A stretch of DNA of 64,000 bases from Dolomedes plantarius. Taxonomy: Eukaryota > Arthropoda > Arachnida > Araneae > Dolomedidae. Of this stretch, positions 38,501 through 52,000 are shown in pieces. Below the pieces are notes generated by a model. The model did not search any database, was not told where the DNA came from, and worked only from the letters and a program-made list of their open reading frames with translations. Where the stretch lies: assembly GCA_907164885.2 (NCBI GenBank), contig OU015496.1, forward strand, positions 105,524,315-105,588,314. Direction: 5' to 3'. The translations under genes were made by a program, and so were the position numbers. Each line of letters starts with the position of its first letter. Within the stretch, counting starts at the first letter, position 1.

Positions 38501-41500
38501 GATATATGAAGAAATAGTTTCTGGAAGAACAAGAACGACATCTACTGGAGAGGAACCGCCTTTGGAAAGAACAATGTGTGATCCACGCAGGCGTTTGCCA
38601 TCATATGAAAAAACTGTTCCTAAAATACCAGAAAAGGAAATAAGTTCCCTTGGTAAAGTCAAGAGAGAAACCCCCAGATCCTTCAGTGCTGATATTGTAA
38701 CTCCTGTAGGTTCTGACCATGGTTATGGAACTGAAAGTTTGCATAGTAGTAGACTATCAGAACGAAGCATTAGTCTACAGTCTGAAAATTTTCATTCAAC
38801 TCATTCAACACCTAGTAATATGAGTTATGATTCAGGTTATGGATTTAAATATGGTATGCATAATCCAATTAGTCAAAATAAACAAACATCTGCAAATTCA
38901 CTTGGGAAAAGTAATGCATGGGAAAAGCGATCAACTTGGGGTGATTCTTCGTCACCTTGGGAAGAAAACAGCTCTCCAGCATGGGATAATAGGAATACAA
39001 AGAGACACGTAACACCCCCATCTACTCCTGTGACTCCAGTGCCAAAACAAAGTCCCATTAGAGAAAGTCTAGACTCTAGAATTGAACTTTTGCTTAAACA
39101 AAATGAGGGCAAAAATATCTTTTTAGATCTTGGAGCTGTAGCAGCGCAAATTGGAGATGTTTCAATTGGTGATACTGAAAGGAGTTTGATGGGTCCTCCA
39201 TTACCTTGGTCCTCAGATGCACCACCATTACCACCTGATTCATCCCCTCTACCTCCACTTCCTGAGTCAGATGAACCTCCACCTCCACCTCCTGAAGAAG
39301 AGGATGATTTGGTTCTCCTTTCAACTCCACCTTCACCATTTCTTAGTTTTTCTGAGTATCACAAATGGGCAGTTATAACTGCTGATATTGATTCTGGAAA
39401 ATTGACTTCTTTATCTGACATTGCAAATCGGGAAGATGCACACCTAGAACATCCAATTCCTATAAAAGGTGTGCGATTATCTAGCATTAATTGGAAAGCA
39501 AATAGTATGCCTCTTGAAAAACCTTATGATTCCCCAATTTTACAAGATAAAGGTGATTCAACTCCAGTCAGGGATGAATTACCTATTGAAGATGATGATA
39601 AAATGTCATTATCCTCTTTAAGTGATGGGGAAAATAAACTGGAGGTTCATATACCAAATGTTTCTGACAATACAACACTACCAGGAACACCTCAAAAGCC
39701 TGTCAATCATGCACATTCTTCATCAGTTCCAAATCCAAACTTTAGCAGTCTATACCCATCTCAAAATACTGGTCCAAATATCTATCCTGTATCGGACAAT
39801 TCTGCTTATACAGCTGCACCCCCACCTTATCCCTCAACCTACACAAATTCTGGAACTGCACCTTATCCTCCTTCAGCTCCTGCTAGTGCTGGATCTGCTC
39901 CATATCCTCCTCCTCCTGCTCCTCCAGCAAGTGCAGGATCTGCTGCATATCCGCCACCTGGTCCACGTCCTCCCCCACCACCACCAACAGGCACATCTTT
40001 ATATTCTACTACTGCTCCTCAATTTCCGACCCCAGGAGTCTTTGCTAACCCTCCAATTCCTCCTGCATCAGCAGCCACGCCAAGTGTTCCTCCTCCACCT
40101 CGCCCATCTTTACCATATCTAAGTGCAACCCCTTCACAGTCACAAGGTACACCTTCAAGTCATCCAATGTATCCTAGTGAACATGTTCAAATGATGGCTC
40201 GCATGGGAATATGGCGTCCTGGTATGGGGTCTGGCATTTCATCAACATCATCTACATCTGCATTTAATACTAGTAGTAACCAGACTCCTTTCACACCTAC
40301 TACTTTTTTCCCATCCCGTCAACCAGTGCCAGGATCAACTTTTGCTGCACCATCTGTGCCATTTACTCCTCCATCTAACATTGCTGAAATGGTGTTGCGT
40401 CCTCCGCCAGGCTATCCAGCATTACCTATTCGGCCCATAACACCAAGTTCATTTCCTGTTTTCCCATCATCACAATTTACTGTACCTCCTCCTGACATCA
40501 GAGATCCTAATGCACCTACTATAAATGGTGTATTAGCTTGTGTAACTAAAGAAATGAAGCTTGTAGTGAAGAAGGACATTGTTAAGAAAATGGTTGAAGT
40601 TACTGCATTTAAACGGTTTGAACAGTGGTGGGATGAACAAAAACATCAAGAAAAGGTATGCAATTTTCTTAATCACTTGATAAATGTCTGTTTAACACTG
40701 AATGTCACAATACATTTATACTAAATTTTAGTTTACATCCTACAAAAATGGGATGTCACAGTTTACAAAAATGAAAAGTCAGGAAACTTTTCATTTTTGT
40801 AGTAATTTCATATAACTATTATCTGTGGGAGCTGAAAGCAAGAGCTTAACCACCAATATATTGGTTGGTTTAGATTTAGTCCAAAAGAAAATGTGTTTTA
40901 TTAGGATTCATTAAAAGAAAGAAATATTCACATTTGGTAAATAGTAGTTTGTTTTTTGTTGTTATTGTTGTTTCCCTCATTTTCAAAATCTCCTTTTTTT
41001 CAAGTTGATATATGTGCTGATAAAAATGTAGGCACAAAAATTAGCATTTTATTGTTGGAGGGAAAAAATTCAATTATAGGTCATTATATTTTAAATTTAC
41101 TATATGCTTAGGATTGAGATATAATAGTTTTGTGGCTTATTAGTTAAACAACTGTAGAAACAGCTAGCATAAATTTGAATCAGTTGAAAGTGTAAATTTA
41201 GTATACAGGCAATTTGCTGATGAAAAAGATTGCAAAGAGTTTGCAGGCTAAAGACGAATTTATTGGCTGCTGTGAGATTCTCGCTTTCACATTCTCTTGG
41301 TTATTCATAGGGTGGGATTGCCCTATATCAAACCCTGTTTCTTGGACCTAATTTTAAAAAGATCAGACAAATTCAGTCTGTTATTCCGACTATTTAAAAA
41401 CCTATGTCTGTGTATGGCTCGGGTGACCGTCAAAATTACAAAAGCTTATGCCTCATTAATAGGTAGCCCTTACTAGCATTTTATTAGTATGTCATAGGAC

Positions 41501-44500
41501 TTGAGTCAGGATTTAACACAAGTTATTACAGTGTTCAAAAAGTGTTTAGCAATGTTGTGAAAAAAATAGTCTGAATAAGTATTTCTTTGCCACCAATGTA
41601 AATATTAGCATTTTCACTGTTAAGCAGTTATATTGGTTACACATCAAGTTATTGTGATATATTTAACAATTTTTCTTGATAAAATTATACAGACAAATAT
41701 TTTTGCTGGTTATATATGTATATTTTTTTTAATTCATATAATCAAATTTCTCTAACATCATAGTATAAAATTTTATTTTTCTTAAGTTTTTTTAGTGTCA
41801 AAACCCTTCTTTTTTTTCCCCTTCTTCTTCAAAAAAAATTTATTTAACCAAATTTACCTCCTTTTTTCAGCACAAAAAAAAATTTCATTTTATTCATACT
41901 TTTCTGCAAAATATTCATATTCTTTTCTTGTTCCTTTTTTAAAAAAATGCGTGCATCGCCGTGTACAGCTCTAATATAGTTTTCAATAAATATCTGAAAT
42001 TTTCGTAAGTCAATTCTCTAATTGTTGGTTAGTTGGTGTCATATCCATATGAAGTCAAATTGAACCATGTGCTGATATCAACTGCCTTAGCTAAATCCAC
42101 AATCTTTTCATTGAAAAGTTCTCCCAGAAAAGGGGAATTCCCCTATGCCTTGCAAGGTCCCTAGTATCATAGGGCAGTTGAAGATATGTTCCAGAGTAAG
42201 TTCTTCTCTTGGACTATCTACAAAATTTGAGAACTCAATTTGCTGAGTTCTCTAATTTATTTGGGTTATGGTTAATTTTAAGGTGTTAATAAGAGATGTT
42301 AAATTTTTTAAACATCTCTTATTCTACAGTGTAAGCTTTGCATTAATTATTTGTTTCTATTTGTAGCTCAAAACCCCAGGTGATGTACCTGACAAGACCC
42401 CTGAGAAGTCTCAGGCACCACTTTCTTCAATGAGTGCTTTGTTTGAGAATAATCGTCCGTCATTTGGATTTAGTTTGGAAAGTTCTGGTGTTGGACTTGG
42501 ATTACGAGCTGCAATGCCTCGAATGCCATCCTTTAGAGTAATTAATTTTACTATACTGGCGTTTCTACTGTATGTTAAATATGAATAATTTTTAAATTAA
42601 AATTCTTTTGAATAATATTTTTTATTACTGATACTTTGTGAACTATAATTCCAATAATTGCTGTTGAAATTTTGAAACCAACAGTGTTACTTTGTGCATT
42701 GATATTCCCTCATTTTTCCTTCATCAAAATTTTTCCTTATTTATGTATCTAACAATGTGTGTTCTTCAGGTATATAATAAATGCTTCCCCCTCTCCCTTA
42801 TTATGTATAATTAGAAAAAAATGTTAGATTTAATTTAATTTCTGTTTGTAAAAAATCAAGTATATTAGGGGTTTTTTCCCCTTCTTTCTTTTTTTTTTTT
42901 TTTTTTCACTTTAGTGTTTGCACTATTTTATTCCTGATTTATTTATATTTTTCACTTATGAGTATATTTGAGTTATATTTTTTTTACTAATGATTTTTAA
43001 TGCTAAATCAATGAGTCTATTCATCAAAGAGAAGTATGAAATTATGTCCGACTTGCTAAATTTCATATTTGTAGTTCTCATGTGAAAAAATGAGTAATTT
43101 TAAAGGAAAAAAGAAATTAAATGCAGAATTCAAAGTTGATTGAATCATCAAAGCAAACATTTTAGGCTTGATAAAATCCTTAATACAATTGAATTCCTAA
43201 AAATTAACAATGCTTGATACACTGATTATTTTGTTTGGGTTTGGTAAAGTATATTTCATACATTGTCCATTGCTTTAATAATTTAAAGACAACTATTAAT
43301 GTTCAAGCAGCAATCTTCTTCTTACAAATGAAATTAAGATATATGCTACTCTAAAATGGTATTTCTGCTTTCTTGCTACTACACAGTTATAATATTAACA
43401 TGTCTTGAAGAGATAGCTCAAGTTTTAAAGCCTTATTAAGATATAAATTCTCTTTTATGCTCTCTATATAGATATATTTGGGCATGGTATCTTACTATAC
43501 CAACCAAAAAATACCAATTTTCACTAATTTGACTGCTTCAGAAAATAATCTACTTTTAAATTTAATATGCTTGTAGTCCAAAACTGCAAGCAAATTAAAT
43601 TTAGAGAAAGTATCAAATAATGAAAAAGTCTGATTTATAATACCTACTATTTATTCTTCTGTCAATCAATATTAGCTAAATTTTTAGAGATTTATAAATT
43701 GGTTCAAAAATGGGGCAAATCATTCATGTAATTTTGAACTCTTATACCTCAGGCAAAATAAAAACAGAAATTGGTATATGGTATTCAAGTAATTAATTAT
43801 AATATTTTAGCAGACTCGTTTTAACTGGGTTTTTGCCACTCCTGTATATCTGTGGTTTCATAGAATAAGTGACATATCAGTCAAATGGACAAATTACATG
43901 CATTTTCATTTCACTTGGACAGATTTTTTGTTTATGTAATTCCATGATAAACCAGTGTGTCAATAATGGCATAGATTTCTGAAAAAGAATTAACTAGTTA
44001 CACAAGGGAATTGCGCATTTTCAAGTATCCAAGCAAGTTTTGAGTATCCATACTCAAAACTTTTTCTTTCATTTTGTAGAGAAAAATAATAAAAGCACCT
44101 TCCCCTCCTCCTCTGGATGATGAAGATAGCAAAAAAGCAGAAGAATCTGGTAATATTTATTTTCAAAATAAGATATTAAAGATGTGCATGTTGTGTTATT
44201 AAATTATGTAAGCATTAAATGTGTTATTAAAATATTAATTTATTTTTCTCTCTACAAAATTGTCAACTAAGTTTTGGTGTAAACCAGGGATTTGCAACGG
44301 GGTCCAGGTGGACCCCTTGGGGGTCGATGAAAGTTTAAAAAGGGTCTATAGTATTCCAGGGGTCTATTGGGAGTCAATGATAAATTTTTCTGTTTTAAAA
44401 TTTATTTTTTTAGGAATGTAATTATTAGATAATATCCATTTTAATGTGTATAAATACAGATTTGCATAGGGCGGAGTGATCCACCCATCTAAAGTCGAAT

Positions 44501-47500
44501 GTCATGATGCTTTTGTATGTGTGTCGAATGAAATTATATTGTAATTACATATAAGTAAGTAAAGTTGTTTAGTAAAATATATATATTTATCTGTATTATG
44601 TTAGTGACTGTAGATTGTGACTTAGATTGTGACTGTACGATGATAAGCAATTTCATGCCAAACATTAAAAAAATTGTATCAATGCAAGCACAACCACCAC
44701 ATTAATTGAAATCAAACTTTTGTGCAATTACATTCTGTGTTCCTGAAATCTTGTTTATATTTGAGAAATTAAAAATGAAAATAGTACAAAAATAATAAAA
44801 CATAAACTTAATGAACCCACTTTTTCTAATTTTTCATTCATATTCTTAGTCAAATTGTTAACTTTAAGTGTTTTATGTACAATTATTAATATTATTATGT
44901 TGTATGCTGTATATTATAGAGAAAAATGTGAGTGGATCGATGAAGAAAATCATTCTTTTAAAGGGGGTCAGTGTAGGAAAAAAGTTGGGAACCCCTGGTG
45001 TAAACTTTACCTCATGTGTTCTGTTAAGACCTTCAGTCTTACAGTAGATTTTGTGCATTTTTTATGCTTAAAAATCCTATAAAATCTATCTATCTGTATG
45101 TGCTCTCTATCTTTATTATATTACAAATTCATATTTATGAAACTAAAAAAAAGTTAAAGTCATTTAACATTGCCTTTTTTTTTATATGCATGAAAAGCAA
45201 AATCATTGTACATTACATGTAGAAATGCTTCCTGAGAAAAAGTCTTATTTATAAACTGTAATTGTAATCGATATCTAAGGTTTGTTATTTTTTTCTTATA
45301 TTGGTGCTTAGCAGTGATGAAATTATCCCTTCTGGGTTAGAAATCAAAACTTAAATAAAAAATTTAATGTTGTACCTTATTAAAATAATTTAATTTAAAA
45401 TTGCACCCTATAACTAAAGTGTTTGTTGAATCTGTTGAACTACTTGTTTGCAATTATTCATAGTCATTATATGTGTGAAGTTGGTGAATATTTTTTAAAA
45501 AAAACCACTGTAATATTTGAAAGTAATGGAAATTTTTGCCTTTGTCTCTTAAATTTGAAGAAGTAGCAAGTCTCTGTGGAAAGTGATGTATTTTACCTGC
45601 TGTGTGATTTAGTAATGTTTAATGTCTGTTTGTTTAAAGATGCAGAGAAGATCAAATCTGATTCTGACACAGAAAGTTCTGTTGGGCCAAAAAGAAGAAG
45701 AGTGATATTTTCCTCAGATGAAGAGGATGAACAAAGTTCTGAAGGAAGTGAAAGTGAAAAAGGAGATTCAGGTATATTTTTTATTCTAAACCATTCATTC
45801 TTAATTTAATTTTGTGTTTGCTGTGTAAAGGGTGTCAAGTCCAAAATCGTAGTTCTGAGAAAAACAGGATTGGAAACTAACATGTTTGTGTTTTGTTTCA
45901 CATATCCCAAATTTTCCCTGATGAATAAAAATATTTAGGAGTAGAATTGGACTTAGCTTTCTGAACCCTGCAGTAGCCCTTGATTTTTCAAACATACCTG
46001 GTTTGATAATTCATTTTAGCCCATTTTGGACTTAACACCCTTTATACAGTAAAATACAGAATTATGCTATTTTATTAGTTTTTAGATAAAGTAAGGAAGT
46101 AGAGAATATTTATCATTAATTGTCAGCATTTTTTACTAATAGGTGATAGTTTCATCTTAAACTATTCATACTTTAAGTCCAAATAAAAATCGAATAATAC
46201 TTTTAACTCTTTTTAATACATTTCATATACCATTTTGATTTAATAAATGTACCATGATTATTCTGTTTGTTATGATTTTTTTCAACATTAACTTTTCAGG
46301 GCAAATGAATATCAAAGCAACTGAATTGTGTTTGCTACACATAATGAAATGAAAAAAAGAAACCTCCTAATTTTCTGTTTGCATTCTGCATTTTTTTCTT
46401 TCAATAATGAACTTAAAATCAGTATAATTAACTTAATACTGGGTAAAGAATGAGCATTCGAAGTTCATTTAATTTATGCTCACTAGATATGGGAGAAAAA
46501 TGTTTTGTCCTGGATGGACATACTGAGTCTGCATCAATATGTCTGGAACCTGCATCAGTATGAAAACATACTGCATGAACGCAGCCAACAATTTAAAAAT
46601 ATATAATTTTTTTTGTTGGCTGTGTTCAAGTACAGTGGAGTCCCAATAATCCAAAACCAAAAGTCAAAAAGAACTAAGGTTACAATAAAACTACAATGAT
46701 ACTAAGTAATATAAAGTATATTTCTGAAGATTATGAGAAAATTCAAAGTTAGACAACAGTATAATAAAGTAAGACACAGTAGAATAAACAACACACGTTT
46801 ATGCTAATGCTAAACTGACACTATAACAGTAACTATGCTGTGGCTGTCTGTGAGAAAGGGCGTGTCAACTGAACTCTCCCTCCTCCACCCGGCTGCACCT
46901 CTCCAACTGTTGAGCACCATGATATATTGTTAAAACAACTTGCACTCTACTGTTCTAGGCAGCGTTCCGCTCTCTTATCACCTATTTCGTCCCGAGATTT
47001 GGTTATGTATAGACAGACCTCATAAAATAAACTGTGCAATCACACATAATATGTAATATTTATGTAATCACACATTATTATATAATTTAAATTTATTTTA
47101 AGAATGATTTTGCTTAATCCGAAAAGGGTCCAGTCCCAATCATTTCTGATTATCGGGACTCCACTGTAGTATGTTTTTAAATAAGTGTCTTAAACTGTTG
47201 AAAATGAGAACCCTTCTCGCAATAAGTATATTCATTGGGTATTTTGTTTATCAGCAACATTTATTGAGGCATTTCTCAATTTTTAAGCAGATAATTATTT
47301 TCTTTATGAGTGGAGAAAAGTACATATATCTTATTTAGAATTTCTCGAAAAATTTAAGTATAATTTTTTTTTAAATGTGTTACTGATACTTTTTTTATTA
47401 AATTAGTTTGAGTTTTAAAGTTTGTTTTTAAAAAAAGAACAAAATGACTTAATCATTATAACAGATTTAGACAAATTTAATTTTGACATGTCTGTTATGT

Positions 47501-49031
47501 GCGAATTATATCATTCTGTTGTAGATAAAAAGAATTTCATTTGATCTTTTAATTCAATAATATGTTTGAAGGTTGAAGAAGTAAAAACTGAGAAAATAAT
47601 ATTTTTTAAACTGTAATGATTTAATTAAAAATCATTTAAATTTTCAAGTATTCCAAAATACAGGGTATTTCAAAAAGAATCATCCGATTTAAAAAAATCA
47701 TAACTATTCATCTTTTAATCCATTTTGATCGAATAATGTATAGGCAGAAAGAGGGAAATCTCAAGTTTCATGCAGTTGCCGACAAGTAGGGCTAATGCTC
47801 TTCCTTTGCCTGCCACTTCAGTGTTTGTAAAGATGGCAACTGCAGAACAGAAATCATTTTGTGTTCTATGCTTTGTGAAGTGTGAGTCCATAACAATTGT
47901 TCAGCATGATTTTCATCGATGAAACCCTGATAGATTGGAGTTCCTACCTCCCAGAGCATTAGGCGATGGTATAAACAATTCCAAGACACGGGTTGTCTGT
48001 GTACGCATAACAGCTGTGGAAGAACAGAAGTGTATGCAGACATGCTTGCAAAAGTTTGGGACGAATTTGCCTACCGTATAGACATACGTATGTCGTGCAT
48101 CCAAAGGTGGGCATATTGAGCACCTTTAATTTGGTTTGTGAAAAAACTTTGATTAGCCATGTAATATAAAATTAATTTTAATTTTCTATGTTCAGTATTT
48201 TTCATAATATACTCATTTCAAATCAGATGATTCTTTTTGAAACAACCTGTATAATTAGGAGTCAAAAAGAAAATTTTAGGTGTTGAATGTAATAAACGCA
48301 TTCTTTTATAGATGTAATAAAGTTATATCTGTTAATTAATCAACAACTCAAACCTTCTGTATACCTTTTTTGTCTTAGATGATGAATCAAGTTCTGGTGA
48401 TGAAGGAAGCTCTGAGAGTGAAAGTGGCTCAGAAGATTCTGAATTCGCCTCTGGGGAGAGTGAAGAAGAATCAAATGTTGAGGGAGCAGAAACTGCTTTA
48501 AGTGAGGAGGATAGCCAACTTATACCTAAACCAAAGAGTGTTAGTTTTGCAAATGATAATAGGCTTGAAAGTGATTCAGATTCCGAGTCTGTGACATTAA
48601 GTATCAAGTTAAAGAGCCCTGAGAAGAGGTAATTCTACTATAGATATTAGATTTATATATATTGTTTCTGCAATAATTGTGAGATCTTGCCCCCTTGATC
48701 TACATGTATATTTAAAGTTACGAGTAAATTTCAACTAATGTGATTGGAGTTTTTCATATATATTTAAATATTAATGTATAAATTAGCTGTTGACCCCCAC
48801 ATTATAATCAATGCTAAATATCAAGGCAAGAAATATTTAGAAACATCCGATTTAAAGTATCTGAATGAAACATGAATAAATTATGTAATCACACATTATT
48901 ATATAATTTAAATTTATTTTAAGAATGATTTTTCTTAATCCGAAAAGGGTCCAGTCCCAATCATTTCTGATTATCGGGACTCCACTGTAGTATGTTTTTA
49001 AATTAGTGTCTTATTGTCGGGATAAAGTTAA

Positions 49032-49099
<68 letters not shown>

Positions 49100-52000
49100 G
49101 TCTGTCTGCGTGTGTGTGTGTGAGAGACAGAGGGGGGGGAGGGAGCATCTAGTCTTGTTTTTCTTCTTGATAAAATATTAAAAGCTTTTAAATTCATTTA
49201 AAAAGATATTCAAAATGCATTTCCAAAATATAAAATACATTAATTTTTTTAACAGTATAAATTAAAATGATGCCGTCTATTTATTTAAATTCATGGGCAT
49301 AAAATAACTTAACATTTGGGTTTTTTTTTTCTTTTTGTTTGTTTGATTTTCTGAAAAAGTTCCATTGCCACACTTTGATAATTTTTGTGCATTTCTCCAA
49401 GTTCCAGTATATTTCATATTTGATAGCTCTGTGTATGAAAAATACTGGAACTTGGAGATAATATTTCTGATAGTACTCTGTCATAAATTTTTAAAAACTT
49501 AAGCTAAAAGTTGGGAATATCTGCCAAAATCCTTTCTTTAGAAAAGCAAACTGCAAGCTTTCATTCATGTTGTAGAGCTATTGATTGAACAAAACTAATT
49601 TCTTCAACTTATGATAGTGCTTTTAGAGAATCTGAAACTTTTTTTTTCCCTTACAAATGTATAATTTCTCTCACTTCATTTACAAAGTTCATTTAATTTC
49701 AATTTTAAAGCATGATATTAATTTTACGTAAATTGAATTTCAGGAAGATATCATTCAAGGGAGTCCTGGAAACAGAAGATCAAGAAGAAGATGTCAAATT
49801 TAGCAGTGGTGATGAAAAAGCTAAGCTTCCCAGTTCACCTGTGCCAAAACAAGAGCCAGGAAAAGTGAAGATGGAGGTATGCGAGGCTTTAGATGATATT
49901 TCTGAAGGTGAACTTCCACCTAGTGACAAAGAATCTGAAATGGAAAAGGAAGAAAAGTTGAAAATGAATGATAAACCTTTGCAGACAGAAAAGCCAAAAG
50001 AACCTCCTGAGGAACCAGTTATAGAGGCAACAAAATCTAAATCACCTATTCCAGGAGAAATTGAAGAAGATTCTAGTTTATCAAAAGCAGATGCAGATTC
50101 ATCTGTCCAAGTGCGAACTCAAGAAACGGAAGCCAATGCAGCAGCTGCATTAATGGAACTGGCATCTATTTTTGCAGACATAAAGAGAGAAGATGTTGCA
50201 AAATCTGCTGCTGAAGTAGCGCAAGATGTTTCTTGTAAAACTGAAACTACTGTAGTAGAAAGTACAGACGAAAGACTTAAGATCACCGATAGCTTAACAA
50301 ATGGAGAAGTTGACTATAGCTCAGAGGCAACATTGTCTGCTGATGAGACACGCTTGTATGAAAATATGTGCAGTGATGAAGAGTTAAGTAACAGAAGGGA
50401 CCCATATAGTGGAAGCATTGCAAGCCAACTTATTTCTGAACACAGTTATTGTTTGCCTCACTCAATAAGGACAGAAGAACCAGTTCGTGTACCTGGTTCT
50501 GAATATAACAAAAACACCTTAGAATCTGTCATTGATTCTGTAGCTCGTGGTCCTAAACAACAAATAGTAGGTGATCATGAGTACACTAAAGTGCGTGATA
50601 TGTCTCCTCCCTTTGTTATCCCTCCTTCTCCACCGAAAGTCATGCCCCGGCGCAAAACTAAACTCAAGCGTCGACGCAGGTCAAGTAGAAGTAGCATTAA
50701 AGAGATTTACACAGAGGATGTTAAACAACTTCCTACAACACAGCCTGAATTTCATTTCCCAAAACGTAGTGTGATTGAAGAACTTAATATTCTTTATGAG
50801 TTCTTGAGAAATGGAATAGACCATGAAGATACAATGTACCTGCAAAAGAGCTATGATGCAATGCTTCAGGATGATGCTCAAGGATTTTGGTTAAATGATA
50901 CCCATTGGGTGGACCATCCTGATATCCTTTTACTTATTTGCCTATGTGTTTCATGTATGCTGTGTAATGTTTACATGAAAATCAAGAATGTACTATTTGG
51001 CCTCCTCTGTTTAACTAGTTTTTTATTTCAGTTTAAATTTAATAACATGACAATTGAAAACTGCATTTATGTGTTTTGTTTCTAAGTGGATTTTTTTTAG
51101 TATTAAATATTCTTTATATATTAAAAAGCATTTAATTTAGAGAGAAAAATTAACCTATTGGATGAAAAAATTCTTATGGTTCTTTGTACAAAACTGGTCA
51201 GGAAATTTTATTTTAAGTTTCAAATGCTTTTTATTGGTAATAACTGTATTTACTTGTTAAATAAGTGTAGTGGGTTACAATCAAAAGTTAATTTTTTTAA
51301 AGAAATATTCATCTATTACAATAATAATGTATTGAATTCATATTTTATAATACATATGGATATGAATACTTCAGGCTTTTTTCAAATTTTCAGTCTAGAT
51401 TATATTCAGATTTTTGAGAATTAAACTTGTGCCTTGTTGTTTAAGCTGTTTTAAAAATTACCTTACTTTATTATTACATCAGAGCAGATTTCAAAATTTA
51501 ATTAGGGTTTAAATTATTTTTGCTGATATAACAATTCAATGTCCCATGTCAAGAATGCTAAAATATTAAATTTTATTTAACCCTTTCGGGATGGGCGCCT
51601 CAGTCACCGGACTGTTCTCTCGGGACGGTGCGCTAACAAGATGATATGTCCTTTGGAGACGGGCAATTCGTGCTGCTAAGCCTAACTTTGGAAAAAAATT
51701 CTTATAAATGAAATTTGTGGTCCAATTCTTCCAATTTTTGGTACATTATGAGAGGAGCACTCAGGTATCTATCAGAATTAATTTTAATACTTTATCATTA
51801 TATTTTCCTTACAAATTTTATAAAATACATTCGAGAATAATTAAATTTTTGACTTACCTCAACTAAATATTAATGAAAAAATATCCAAATAATCAGATTT
51901 TATTTCACACAAAGCATTAATAAAAATAAAAATTATTTAAAATCTCTTTCATAAAAAACCAGCATGAAAACAACGAAAATGGAGCAATGTTTCAAAAAGG

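Noticed and set aside
38873..39339. Minus-strand open frames opposite SETD1 exon 4
   Set aside because: Shadows of the long coding exon; repetitive Val/Glu sequence mirrors its proline and acidic codons.
39622..40122. 166-codon plus-strand frame rich in Leu, His and Gln
   Set aside because: Out-of-frame reading of the Pro-rich part of SETD1 exon 4.
44855..45082. 75-codon frame over the right end of the hAT element
   Set aside because: Crosses the element boundary into intron; not conserved-looking.
49003..49197. 64-codon minus-strand frame with Arg-Glu repeats
   Set aside because: Translation of the TC microsatellite.
50922..51085. Open frame continuing past exon 9 to a stop at 51,085
   Set aside because: It becomes hydrophobic and unlike SETD1 immediately after WVDHP; it is intron read-through.
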